NCBI RefSeq assembly: GCF_051106095.1 | Contig: NC_135786.1 | Coordinates: 203,733,501-203,797,500 of the forward strand | Direction of reading: 5' to 3' | Source of the DNA: Pogona vitticeps | Lineage: Eukaryota; Chordata; Lepidosauria; Squamata; Agamidae | Length of the DNA stretch: 64,000 bases | Shown here: positions 24,901 to 52,081 of the stretch, piece after piece | Layout of the letters: every line of letters begins with the position of its first letter | Position numbering within the stretch: the first letter of the stretch is position 1 | Notes under the pieces: model-generated | Told to the model about the DNA's origin: nothing | The model's database searches: none | What the model saw: the letters and a program-made list of their open reading frames with translations, nothing else | Translations under genes and position numbers: made by a program

Positions 24901-27598
24901 TCTGTCTCCTGAGCAATATTGTTTCTGCTAGCAGTGCAAAGGGCTTTTGAATGGGGGCCGGAGCACATACATTTCCTGCTTGGCACTGTAAAGAAAGGGG
25001 CATATCCTCTCTTTTTTAAAGCTTGGAGCTCTCTATTGCACCACACATCAAATGTTCCTGAAAAGGAATCCCTTTCTTCGTATCAATGTATCAGTTAGGA
25101 TATTTTAAAAAAATTAAAGTAAGGGGCAGCACTGCCCCAGAAAACCAGAGAGAAATTAAATTGAGTCCATGGTGTAGCCAGCAATAACATTTCAAATAGG
25201 AATAAATGAATCTATGGCAAAAAAAATTATGCTGGTACACTGGTGCCCCGTATAGCGACGTTAATCCGTTCCAGATTAACCATCGCTATGAGAAAACATC
25301 GCTATACGGATAGGAAAATGCCATTGGAATGCATTAAACATCGTTTAATGCGTTCCAATGGCTTCTACACTCACCGTAAAGCGATGTTTCCTCATAATGG
25401 CAGCCATTATGGGGCCGGCGCTAGGGCAGGAGGGCGGGGGAAGGCTCCCACGCCCTCCTCACCAGCTCACCCCTGCTTCTTCAGCCGGCTGACCGGCCGG
25501 CGATCGGCCAGGAGGGGAAAAGAAGCCTCCTTTCCCCTCCTGCCGAGCGCGCAGGGGCGTCTGTGCCGGCGATCGGCCAGGAGGGGAAAGGAAGGCTCCT
25601 TTCCCCTCCTGCCGAACGCCCTTCTGGCCGGCGAGCGCGATTGGCCAGGAGGGGAAAAGAAGCCTCCTTTCCCCTCCTGCCGAGCGCGCAGGGGCGTCTG
25701 TGCCGGCGATCGGCCAGGAGGGGAAAGGAAGGCTCCTTTCCCCTCCTGCCGAACGCCCTTCTGGCCGGCGATCGCGATCGTCCAGGAGGGGAAAAGAAGC
25801 CTCCTTTCCCCTCCTGCCGAGCGTGCAGGGGCTTCTCTGGCCGGTGATCGGCCAGGAGGAGAAAGGAAGGCTCCTTTCCCCTCCTGCCAAATGCCCGCCG
25901 ACTTTTTCCCCCAGCTGACTGGCGGGAGATTCGGAAGAAGCCCCTCCAGTCAGCTGGGGGAAATGGAGCCTATGGGGAAAAATCGCTTTGCGATTTTTCC
26001 CCATAGGAAACAACATTATGCGATCGCAAAAGCGATCGCAAAATCTTCTTCGTTAAGTGAATTCCTCGTTAAACGGGGCACCCGTTAAGCGAGGCACCAC
26101 TGTATATATTTCTGCTGGCATATATGCCACATGACCACGAAAATAAATGTATTGATACAACAGAAATTTGAAAACCATCAATATGACTAGGGTTTTTTTG
26201 GCAGGTGTGATTAGGCCCTCACTCAGACATACAGTGGGGTCTCGACTTACAAACTTAATCTGTATTGGAAGGTGGTTCGTAGGTCAAAAAGTTCGTACGT
26301 CGAATCTGCATTTCCCATAGGAATGCATTGAAAACCATTTAATCTGTATCTGCTCTTTTCCGTCCATAGAAACTAATGGGAAGCTGCTATTCTGCCTTCT
26401 GCCACTAGAGGGGGATATTTTTCTTTTTTTTCCCCTTAGGTTCAGGAAAGGAGGAGGAAGGAAGGGAACAGTTTGCAAAGCGCTTTAGAAATCTTTTTTT
26501 TTCAACGAAGCCAATTTTAAAGCATGTTTTAAAGCATGTTGTGCTGATTTTTTCAGCACAAGGACACACAGGCAGGCTTTTTAGGTGCTGAGCAAGCCTC
26601 CCCAAGCTTCTTCAGAGCCAGCCGATCAGCTGATAGGTGGGGAGAGGAGGGTGCAGGAGCGGGGGGGGGGAATCACAAAATGGCTGCCAGGCTGCCTTCT
26701 GGGTGTCGGCTTTTAGCTGTTTCCTGCTTTTTTCCCTGCTGTTTGGGGGCTACCAAGGCCTGGTAAGTGACTTTCTTTTATTTATTTTTAAGTTTCTGAC
26801 ACTTTTTTCCCCCTCCAGAAGCCTCTAAGGCAGTGGTGTCGAACTGTGGCCCTCCAGATGTTCTTGGACTTCAACTCCCAGAAGCCTTCACCACCACCTC
26901 TGCTGGCCAGGATTTCTGGGAGTTGAAGGCCAAGAACATCTGGAGGGCCACAGTTCGACACCACTGCTCTAAGGGGAGGGAGGGGGCACTTTTTTCCTGT
27001 TCGTAACTCGAGGGAAGTTCGTATGTTGAGTCCTTATTTCCCCTATAGGGCGGGTTCGTAAATTGAACTGTTTGCAAGTAGGGTCGTTCGTAAGTCGAGA
27101 CCCCACTGTATGATAGCAATGTACATTGCGTTAAAAGACATTTCACCTTATATATTAATTTCTTTTTGTTTTTCAGGAGTGAAGTTCTTCTCTTATTCTA
27201 CCAGCATGTTAAATATTGCTATAATGACCTACATCAGCCTTGGAACTGGATTTGATATTGACAGTCTTCCTTTGAAAATTGCCCTTTACAGTGGCATAGG
27301 ATTCTTTACATTTGTAACACCAGTTATGCTGCATTTCTTTACTAAGGGATATGTCATCAGGTTATACCACAAGGCCGAAACAGACACTTATACAGCCTTT
27401 ACTTATAATATTATTTTGGCAGAAAAGAAGACTGTCTTCCATCAGAAGGAAGTGAAGGTTCCAGATCTTAGCAAAATGTTCACCTCATTTTATGCTAACA
27501 CGAAGTCGATGCTTGTTAATCCTATGGTTTTTGAATATCCACAAGACTATAATCATCTCATGGGTTATGACAGGCCATTCACATTTGACCAGGAATAA
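21671..27598 (+). CDS. TMEM70: Transmembrane protein 70, mitochondrial (three exons)
   Basis: TMEM70 is an inner-membrane assembly factor that helps build the ATP synthase subunit-c ring and complex I. Exons are 21671-21868, 23745-23856 and 27177-27598, joined in phases 0 and 1, giving 243 aa against about 260 in human. Residues 1-60 are rich in Arg and Ala with almost no acidic residue, as expected of a mitochondrial presequence (starts [19 protein letters not shown]). Then [24 protein letters not shown] matches human [24 protein letters not shown] in part. A membrane hairpin follows (about 112-130 and 138-158), then [30 protein letters not shown] and [18 protein letters not shown]. The short exon 1/exon 2 junction region is poorly conserved, so the exon 1 donor at 21869 is the least certain border. 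Confidence 0.94.
22125..22440 (+). mobile_element. RTE-clade LINE 3' fragment
   Basis: It encodes [20 protein letters not shown], then a short tail with GGTCACCAGATG. Third copy of the family at 1915 and 17400. It lies in TMEM70 intron 1. Confidence 0.7.
22440..23075. other. TMEM70 intron 1, unassigned
   Basis: It contains G-runs and a T-run (22948-22961). No feature is recognised. Confidence 0.4.
23075..23240 (-). mobile_element. L2-type LINE 3' end
   Basis: ATACTGCCCATCTGACC and CACTCTGGGTGGTTTACAA are the complement of the usual L2 tail with its GTAAACCACCCAGAGTGG-like sequence. Short 3' piece. Confidence 0.65.
23360..23560 (+). mobile_element. tRNA-derived SINE (MIR-like)
   Basis: The order of motifs is GGCAGTGTTGTCTTATGGTT (A-box-like), GGTTCTGATCCTGGC (B-box-like), CCATGGGCCAATAATCT, then TTGTTGTGATGATAAA. 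This follows the body of MIR/CORE-type SINEs. It is degenerate. Confidence 0.55.
23745..23856 (+). CDS. TMEM70: TMEM70 exon 2
   Basis: The acceptor is TTTTTACTTCATAG and the donor GTAGGC. It encodes the conserved [17 protein letters not shown] and ends in phase 1. Confidence 0.92.
24413..24560. repeat. Palindromic MITE-like repeat
   Basis: An arm with ATCATGGAAGTTGTGGCAG returns inverted as CTGCTATGACTTCCATGAT after a short AT-rich centre. The arms are about 45-50 bp with several mismatches. It is non-coding. Confidence 0.55.
24560..25235. other. TMEM70 intron 2, unassigned
   Basis: AT-rich sequence with no recognised repeat or exon. Confidence 0.4.
25238..26102. mobile_element. Tigger-like MITE carrying a minisatellite
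   Basis: The ends CACTGGTGCCCCG and GAGGCACCACTG are inverted and bordered by TA at 25236-25237 and 26103-26104. Subterminal parts repeat the TATAGCGACG and CGTTAAGCG motifs and the CCAATGG palindromes of this family. At 865 bp it is twice the length of the copy at 5657, because a GC-rich tandem array fills the centre. It is non-coding; long open frames on both strands come from the array. Confidence 0.82.
25501..25895. repeat. Higher-order minisatellite, 68/69-bp units in 137-bp dimers
   Basis: The unit starts CGATCGGCCAGGAGGGG and recurs at 25501, 25570, 25638, 25707, 25775 and about 25844. Units alternate: type A has AAAAGAAGCCTCC and GCGCAGGGGC, type B has AAAGGAAGGCTCC and AACGCCC. Each unit contains the inverted pair AGGAGGGGAAA and TTTCCCCTCCT, so each can form a hairpin with 11-bp arms. 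Confidence 0.88.
26232..27108. mobile_element. Tigger-like MITE (second TIR type), with a nested hAT MITE
   Basis: The ends CAGTGGGGTCTCGACTTAC and GTCGAGACCCCACTG are inverted and flanked by TA at 26230-26231 and 27109-27110. GTTCGTA motifs recur next to both ends. It is 877 bp including the hAT MITE at 26831 and its duplicated target. It ends only 68 bp before the TMEM70 exon 3 acceptor. Confidence 0.85.
26831..26966. mobile_element. Palindromic hAT MITE
   Basis: This is a 136-bp near-perfect palindrome. It starts CAGTGGTGTCGAACTGTGG and ends with the inverse. The 8-bp target duplication CTCTAAGG is exact at 26823-26830 and 26967-26974. It sits inside the Tigger MITE, so it came later. Confidence 0.92.
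27177..27598 (+). CDS. TMEM70: TMEM70 exon 3 with stop
   Basis: The acceptor is TTTTTGTTTTTCAG. It encodes the membrane hairpin and the conserved matrix C-terminus ([24 protein letters not shown]), ending DQE and TAA at 27596. Confidence 0.96.
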
Positions 27599-28785
27599 CT
27601 GAAAGCATCCAGTGGAAACAAATAGATTCTAAAGTGCTATATTGGTGGTTTTATTCAATATATGTGCAGGTTATATACACATATTAATTATTCAGGATTC
27701 CACTATAAATTCTGGTTCAAAAGTCCTGTTGTATTTTACTTTCTTCATTCAATTTTTTCTTATTAACTGCTGTTTGTTTTTCTTATTAAATACTGATTAC
27801 TATGACTAAAATTATTGGCAAAAGAGTAGACATGTAGATTTATCGGAGGCAATAGTCCTCTGTTGTTTAAAGGAATACCAAAGTGTCCCAAGAGTTCTTG
27901 ATTAAAAATGAAGTTCAATACAAAAAGAATTTACATAAACATGGGGTGATGTTTAAGGTTTTCCAGGACTATAGTTAGTTTAAATATTGCTTTTAATCTC
28001 AAAGAGAGATTAAGGCCATTTAAACTGGGTATTTAGATCACATATGTTAAGAGGGCAGTTTTGAAAGCACATCGGACATGTGGGTGACACCTCTCCTAGC
28101 ATCCCATTTATTTCTGTAGAACTTAAGTTGACCTCATTGTTGCTAGCCAGTAATGCTTCCCCCCCCCCTTTTTTTTTTGCCTGCCAAAACTGGTGTTCTG
28201 CTACTGCAGCACCTTGGTCCAAACTTTCTCCCCCACATTTTCTTTTCTTTTTTAAACTCTAGATGGGTTACTACTGAGCGATATCCTGTTGGATACTTGT
28301 GTGTGTGCAAGAGGAATCACAGAAGATGATTAACCATGTAGTTAAGTGACAAAGTGCCAGGCATATGCCAGGCATGTGATTAGGTATGTGACTGACATGG
28401 GAACAGCACTTGGTCAGTAGCCTTGGGAATGTCTGCAATTTGTCTTTTGTGTGATTGTTAATATCTAACAGGATTCTAGCCATTTTTTTAAAATCATTTT
28501 TTAAAAGAAATCATTGCTATGACCTAAATCTGGTTTCTGATACCAGCTGTAGTAGACCCATCAAATCAATTGCTGAGCACTTAAATAAATCCAGTGGATT
28601 TGCTGGATCTGTTTAGGACTAGCAGCTGGATACAGACTTTGGTATCTAACCATGCTCGGAGTCCCTTTTTCCCTGGGAGACTTGTGCTTCCTAATACAGG
28701 CTGGGTTGCAGTGTTGACAGACTCCTTGGGGTGTGAAGGTCTGCTCATATATCTAGCCTGAAATACGAAAGCCACCACTGAGTCA
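27599..28785. other. TMEM70 3' UTR and spacer
   Basis: An ATTAAA near 27785 may serve the TMEM70 transcript. A weak inverted pair (TATCCTGTTGGA near 28281, TCTAACAGGAT near 28464) hints at an old MITE. No gene is seen. Confidence 0.4.
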
Positions 28786-28794
28786 GACAGCTTT

Positions 28795-29105
28795 AAATTT
28801 ATTTATTTATTTATTTGTTCCATGTTTACCCCACCCATCTAGATTCAGGAATCCACTTTGGGTGGCTTACAGAGTATAACGATAGATACAACATTAAAAT
28901 AACTTTGATCAAAGAGCAAAAATCGATAAAGAAAACAGGATCCAAAATGGAAAAGAAGCTAAAGGGTGGGGGGGGGGAGTCCTGCCGGAAGAACCAAGTC
29001 TTCAAGTTGTTTTTAAAATTCCCAGTGAGGGTGCCAGTCGAGTCTTCGGTGGTAAGGTATTCCAAAGATGTTTTTAAAAGTATTAGACAAATCCAAGCAG
29101 AATGA
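28795..29105 (-). mobile_element. L2-type LINE 3' end
   Basis: It starts at an (ATTT)n run, then CCCACCCATCTAGATTC and CACTTTGGGTGGCTTAC, the complement of the L2 tail, followed by degenerate coding DNA (GGTATTCCAAAG). 5'-truncated. Confidence 0.7.
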
Positions 29106-29449
29106 GGCTACTAGCTCTGGTCCCAGTTTATCAGAATAGTGATTGCTAGGGAACTCCCCCATTAAGAGGGGAAATACTGTTACATTGCTGTCCTGTTTAT
29201 GGCCTTCCCAGAGGCAACTCATTGGCCATTTTGTGAAGAGAATGCTGGCCTGGTTTGGCCTTTGGTCTGACCCAACATGAGCCATCATATTGTTGACAGT
29301 TATGAATGGGGCAGCAACATATTGACCAGAATCTTATTGGTGATGCTGTAAGGTTTATGTGAACTTGCTGCAGCTAATTGTGGCCAGTTGATGAGCAGCT
29401 CAGGTGCATCTTCCTTGTATGTCTGATCACATGACCAGTAGTAAAACAG

Positions 29450-30125
29450 ATTTATTTATTTAAGATTTATTTACAGCAGATTTATTTTTATCTCGCCTTT
29501 CTCCTTAAAAGGACCCAAGGTGGCTTACATCATTAAAAGGCAATATTTAAAGCTAAAAACAGTAAGTGTAGGTTAAAAGTATCAAACAATAACACTCTAA
29601 GAAATGGTAAAAGCACATTCAAAGCTGTAGGGCACAACAATCCATCTGAAATCCTTGCTGGGGCATCCAGTCACTGGGGGAAAGCTTACCTGAAGAGAGA
29701 GGTCTTTGCCTGCTTGTGGAAGGATAGCAAAGATGGGACTAGCCTGGCCTCCTGTGGGAAGGAGTTCCAAAGTCTGGGAACAGCAGCAGAGAAAACCTCC
29801 CCACCAAACGTACCTGTGAAGGAGGTGGGACCAAGAGAAAGGCCTCTCCTGATGATGTTAATTCCTGAGCAGGCTTGTAATAAGACATGTGGTCCTTGAG
29901 ATAGCTTGGACCCAAGCTTATTTTAAAGAGTTTTGTAGGGTAGAACCTACTTTGAATTGTGCTTGGAAATGGATCAGCAGCCAGTGGAGCTTCTGCAATG
30001 GGTTGTGTGATCCCTTGATCCCTAGTCAGCAATCTAGCTGCTGCCTTTTGGATGCACTGAAGTTTCTGAACACTATCCAGAAGCAGCCCTACATAGACAC
30101 TACACCTGCTTAGTTAGATAGGAGG
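29450..30125 (-). mobile_element. L2-type LINE 3' end, longer
   Basis: An ATTT-rich start, then CTCGCCTTTCTCC and CCCAAGGTGGCTTACAT. The interior still matches the C-terminal coding part of the L2 at 34 kb (GGGAAGGAGTTCCAAAGTCTGGG corresponds to its PRLWNALP region). 5'-truncated and older. Confidence 0.75.
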
Positions 30126-30890
30126 CCCCTAGAATTGGTTTCCATCTGTGCAAATAGCCTGAAGACTAACCTAGAGGTGCACTCACCGTCCTTTACAGAT
30201 GAACAATAGAAACTATTTCCTTGAAGTGGGGAGTGAGTAGCTATACTACCAAAGGCCAAGGTGGACAAATATTTGGGACTGTCTAGCTACCTAATGCTCT
30301 GTTACTGCTCTTGGTTGCTTTAAATAAAAAGTTGCTGCGCCAACCGACTTCCGGATAAAGGACATCAACCAGAAAAGTGTGTACAAAATCTTTTACTTTC
30401 AGTTGGAGGTTGCCTAGTCAAGTTTTTAATCTGAATTTAAGTGCATGGGACTCGAGTCGTACCTGAAAAACTCTTAGTCCAAAGTGTTTAAAATAAAAAT
30501 GTGTGCCCCAGCAGGGAGCCTGGTTGGTTCTGCTTATATGTATAAGCCACTAGAGGGACTCATTGTCTGATCCCTGGCATTGATGGTCCCTTAAACAGTG
30601 AAGCCCTTTCTGTGAAGTGTTTAATAAGCAACTGTAAGCAGACTCAGAGGTTAGAAAAGCTTATTTGGTCTACAGCCCCCAGAACTTTGCATCCAAGATA
30701 GCTAGAAAATATCCCCAAAGTAACTTTGTTAAGCTCACCAGGAAACCAGATAAATATGTCTAATAATTATGCAGTTGGACATAGTCATAATTATTTTACT
30801 GGTACTGGAATTGTAACAGATTTGCTACAGTTCAGAGCCTGAGAACATTGGTTGTGGATTGGTGCCATACTGGTGTAAACTATACAGTTC
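30125..30890. other. Spacer, unassigned
   Basis: No exon or clear repeat is recognised upstream of the SINE. Confidence 0.4.
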
Positions 30891-30894
30891 TGGG

Positions 30895-31054
30895 ACGTGG
30901 TGGCGCTGTGGGTTAAAGCGCAGAAGCCTCTATGCTGCGAGGTCAGAAGACCAGCAGTCGTAAGATCTAATCCACACGATGGAGTGAGCTCCCATCATTT
31001 GTCCCAGCTCCTGCCAACCTAGCAGTTTGAAAGCATGCAAAATGCAAGTAGATA
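30895..31054 (+). mobile_element. Sauria-type tRNA-derived SINE, cut by a MITE
   Basis: GGGACGTGGTGGCGCTGTGG, then GGTCAGAAGACC and GCAGTCGTAAGATC (B-box region), then CCTGCCAACCTAGCAGTTTG and GCATGCAAAATGCAAGTAGA. The remaining 3' part is absent where the MITE begins. Reverse-oriented copies lie at 43778, 47345 and 55021. Confidence 0.82.
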
Positions 31055-31446
31055 CAGTGGTGCCTCGCTTAACGAGCGCTTCGGTTAACGACGAATCCGC
31101 ATAGCGACGATTTGTTGCAATCGTTTTTGGGATCGCATCGCAATGTTTTAAATGGTAAAATATTGCTTTGTGATGATCAGTAAACTGTTTCGCTTACCGA
31201 TTTTCCCATAGCAATGTTTTTAGAACAGCTGATCAGCAGAATGGCCACTGGGTAAATAAAATGGCCGCCCGCTGTGTTTTTGCCCGGATTCCTCACTTAC
31301 CGGGCAGCGAAAATGATGGCCGTACGGAGGATTTTCGCATTAAGGTGAGTTTTTTGTCCATAGGAACGCATTAAACAGGTTTTAATGCATTCCTATGGGC
31401 TTTTTATTTCCACATAGCGACGAATCCGTATAGCGACGATTTTTGC
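31055..31446. mobile_element. Tigger-like MITE, right TIR lost
   Basis: TA then CAGTGGTGCCTCGCTTAACG at the left; CGCATAGCGACGA and, near the right side, TATAGCGACGA. The typical right TIR is missing after 31446. Same family as 5657 and 7641. It inserted in the SINE. Confidence 0.75.
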
Positions 31447-31869
31447 TGCACAGATCTCATGTAGGAAAAAAATGCATTTCTTTTTATGCATACTATTTTA
31501 AAACTACCAACAGTATACTCCTGACTGGAAGTGTTTGTTGCTAAGTTAATTAACACAGTTTGGGTGCCATCTTTTGCTTCTTCCTTTGAAAATGCGTCCT
31601 AAATAAAGTTGAATAGCTTCTCTCTTATAATTCATTTGCTCTATCTGTGTGAAGCTTAGGAAAAAGTGACACAATTCTTCCCCGGGGGGAAAATACAGGA
31701 AAAGGTTTTTAAATGTCTCTATCACTGTCAGCTTAAAAAGAAGAAGTTGCAAAAACTAGAGAAGTCACGTGTCTGAGCGTAATTTTGTTATTCAAAACTG
31801 CAAGTAAAGTAATGTGGAAAAATACTCATCTCTTTGACTGTGGTTAAAATAGTTTGAAGCCGTGGAAAT
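31446..31869 (+). other. LY96 upstream region
   Basis: About 420 bp before the LY96 ATG. It is AT-rich and has no CpG island, unlike TMEM70. No sure TATA box or transcription start is identified. Confidence 0.4.
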
Positions 31870-48853
<16,984 letters not shown>

Positions 48854-48859
48854 AGAGAT

Positions 48860-50770
48860 TGCTCTGAACCACCTCCCCACTGATTTGTGGTGAAATTAAA
48901 CCATTTAATGGAAATCATCAGCTGCCTTGTGCATGGTTTTCTGAAAATATCTAGGAATGATATGAAAGGCTCTTTGTATCCCTGCTGTTGTCCCATCAGC
49001 ATGAGCAGCTGATTTGGGTGCCCTTAGCATGGCTTGTGGACTGGGACGGGGCCACCTCCCCAACAAACATCAGGGAGAGGTAGACCTCCTGCCTCAGTCA
49101 TGAGCTGCCCTTAGCTGCAATACTTTAGAACTGCTTCATTTAAAACAGGCCCTCAGCACCTTTAAGAGCTGCAACACATGCTGAAATTTCTTCTTCCATA
49201 CAAACATTAAAGGTAGAGTTCTGTCTTCCATTTCATGTGGCCATCATAATCTGAAGTCAAAAGTCCTATCCTCCTTGCATTTGTCCAATTTTCATTTAAA
49301 GCCATCCAATCTGGTGGCCATTGCTACACCTGATAAACATATTCCATAGTTTAACTATGTGACCTGTGAATAAATGCTTCCCTTTTATCTATCCTTGGGA
49401 AAGAACCTGTGCTTCCCATGTGAAATCATGGATCTCTCATATCTAACAACAGCCAACTGGCTTGTTTCAGACACTAATTATTTGCAATGCAGGATGAGTG
49501 CCAATGAGCGAAAGAGTGACCCTAAGCCAAGTACTCTTGACAAACAACAACAGTTATTGAGAGCTTGGAAAAGTTACTTGTCTCAAACAATTAAACAATA
49601 CACTTGTTTGATGCAAAGTTGCGAAAAAGAAAAAAGAAGCGTGTGACAGTAGCTGTGCATGTGGAAAATGGCGACATCACACTCTGTTCTGCTTACTGCT
49701 TTCCATGAAAATGAAAACGCAAAGGCTGGTGCTTAGTTTCACTCATCAATGCTTCATTTGTCATACTTTGGAAGAAGAAGAACAAAAGCACATTGTCTCA
49801 AAGTACAAGAATTTATTGGTGTTCTCAATGCATCATTTGACATAACGGTACTGACTGTTAACTATAGATGTTCCTCTTTTAATGCTGTTATGTCAGAGCC
49901 AGGTGGTTTCCACTAAAAGATTGGTTAAGCAACGTTGCAGTTATTTGATGAGAAAACATTTTGTGATGCCTTCAAGACATGCACATACACAAGAGACACA
50001 AAGCAGGGGGAACTAGTGAACTAAGACGGGATAGTTCTTGTCTGTAATCTGGGAGAGTTCCCCCTTGCCCAGTTAAAGGCTACTTAAAATAGAGTCTGAG
50101 AGAGACAATGGGAACAAAAGCCATGAAACCTTTTGGCTTAAATCCAGTAACAGAAAGTTACCCTGCATAAGTCTGATGGTGTCATCAGCTGCAACTGTAT
50201 TTTGGTAATTATTTTTTTCCTCCTCCCCCCTCCACCACCTCAAAGGTTCCTAGGCTTTCTTAGGATCCCTTTGGTCTTGGTGAAACAGCAGGACAGGAGG
50301 GAGACATCTTAAATGCCTGGAAATTGCTACCACCAACCATGGACATTTTGGACTTTTAATATCCTCCTGTCCCTAAAGGTCTATCATATCTCAAAGCAAT
50401 GATCAAATGTCTGCAAATAAAATCCAGTAACTGTAATTGGTCATAGTGGCAACTGTAATCCTACTGATTTAACTTGATGATAAGTTCTAGTGCATTGATT
50501 TCAAACTTGAATTTTCTTTTGATAATTCTTTTTAATTTTCAGTAAATAAAAATAACTATGACCTGAACACCAAAAGCAGAATGTCTCCTACTGATTTCTA
50601 AACATAGCCATTTTAGATCTCAGATGTTTTCTGCTCCTATTGCCCCATTAGAGGTGTGTGAATTTGTGTGTGTGTCATACAGGATGATTACTTTGTTAAG
50701 ACAACAGATTGCAAATGATGGCACTTATTTATTCAATATCTTTTCTACTATCTTTTGAAAAAATGTTACC
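48860..50770. other. Gene-free spacer after LY96
   Basis: About 49180-49400 has the look of an old LINE-derived repeat (AAAGCCATCCAATCTGGTGG, CCATAGTTTAACTATG). The rest is unassigned. No exon of JPH1, the next gene in mammals, is seen. Confidence 0.4.
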
Positions 50771-50775
50771 AGGCT

Positions 50776-51160
50776 GTGTTGTTGTTTAGTCGTTACGTCA
50801 TGTCCAACTCTTCGTGACCCCATGGACCAGAGCACGCCAAGCCCTCCTGTCTTCCACTGCCCCCCGGAGTAGCTTTGATGACACTGTCCAACCATCTCAT
50901 CCTCTGTTGTCCCCTTCTCCTCTTGGTTTCACACTTTCCCAACATCAGGGTCTTTTCCAAGGAGTCTTCTCTTCTCATGAGATGGCCAAAGTATTGGAGC
51001 CTCAGTTTCAGGATCTGTCCTTCCAGTGAGCATTCAGGGTTGATTTCTTTCAAAACGGACACGTTTGTTCTCTTTGAAGTCCAGGGGATTCTCAAGAGTC
51101 TCCTCCAGCGCCACAACTCAAAAGCATCAGTTCTTATCAGGATGTGTTCCAAACTATAAA
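50776..51160 (-). mobile_element. BovB LINE 3' end
   Basis: The minus strand stays open for 119 codons: DAFELWRWRRLLRIPWT, CSLEGQILKLRLQYFGHLMR, EDSLEKTLMLGK and RRRGQQRMRWLDSV, the BovB C-terminus. The 3' UTR begins at TTGTTGTTTAGTCG (+ strand). 5'-truncated and fairly well kept. Confidence 0.9.
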
Positions 51161-51223
51161 TGGAATAAACCGTAGTGTTCTACAGATAAAATGTAATCAC
51201 AAAACTAGCATGATATATAGGTG

Positions 51224-51422
51224 TGACATGTTTCACTGATTAATGTTTTTATTTTTATTTTTATTTCTTGCTGCTGTTTTACAAACTCACAAGCAAAACT
51301 GCTCCCATTCTGGATTTTGATTCAGGCCATAAGCATGCACTTTGCTCTGTAGCCACTAGTTGTGACATGTTTCACTGATTGAAGTTTGTTTATTGTTTGC
51401 TTGCTGCTATTTTACAAACTTG
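51224..51422 (+). repeat. Local direct duplication, about 65 bp, 137 bp apart
   Basis: GTGACATGTTTCACTGATT with a following TTGCTGCTGTTTTACAAACT segment at 51224-51290 recurs at 51361-51422 with small changes. Confidence 0.7.
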
Positions 51423-52080
51423 GAAGCACATGGGATCAATTTTATAAAATTAACCTAGGGGAAAAATTACCATGGTTAAACTCTAATATACAACAAAATA
51501 ATCTGTGGATCTCAATAAATTTTATATCCATGCCAAATCTATTGTTTTCTCAGATTGTGTAGCTTTATTTGTTTTTTGTCAATATGAAATGAGGGCAAAG
51601 GGGAAGAGAATAGATTCCCTTCCTCCATGGTGAGTGAACAGGGGGGGATTCATAGGGCCAAATTGTCTGAATTACCCAATGAACAATTAGAAAGTTATAA
51701 AATGTTATATCTCCAGAGATGCATTTGTTCAAAGCATTCCTCTGAGTAATCAGTTTGCAAATGAAATCTGTTCCCTATCTCTCTATGACAAATCACTAAA
51801 CTAAAGCAAACTAATCAGTAGCTGTTGGAGCTGTGGAAACCTTTCCTGCTAGAATACTCAAACAATTTTACATCTTAGGGAAGCTGTGCTTCTAATTGGA
51901 AAGCTGGCATCTCACATAATCTGACCCATAGTGTTGTATTAGTGATCAAGGCAAATGAACAATCTACTACCATAGGTTTGGGCCATAGTTGCTCAATCTA
52001 AGAATAAATGTATCTTATGAAAGTATAGATGAAGGGCTTAAAATACCAATTCCTTAGCTTACATTGTCACCATTGTACAT
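51423..52080. other. Spacer, unassigned
   Basis: AT-rich sequence with no recognised element before the Tc1 transposon. Confidence 0.4.
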
Positions 52081-52081
52081 A

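Noticed and set aside
25243-26088. Long open frames on both strands (281 and 185 codons)
   Set aside because: They run through a GC-rich 68/69-bp tandem array inside a MITE; the peptides are repetitive and have no family features.
49374-49646. 90-codon frame after LY96
   Set aside because: It has no recognised domain and starts within an apparent old repeat; more likely chance.
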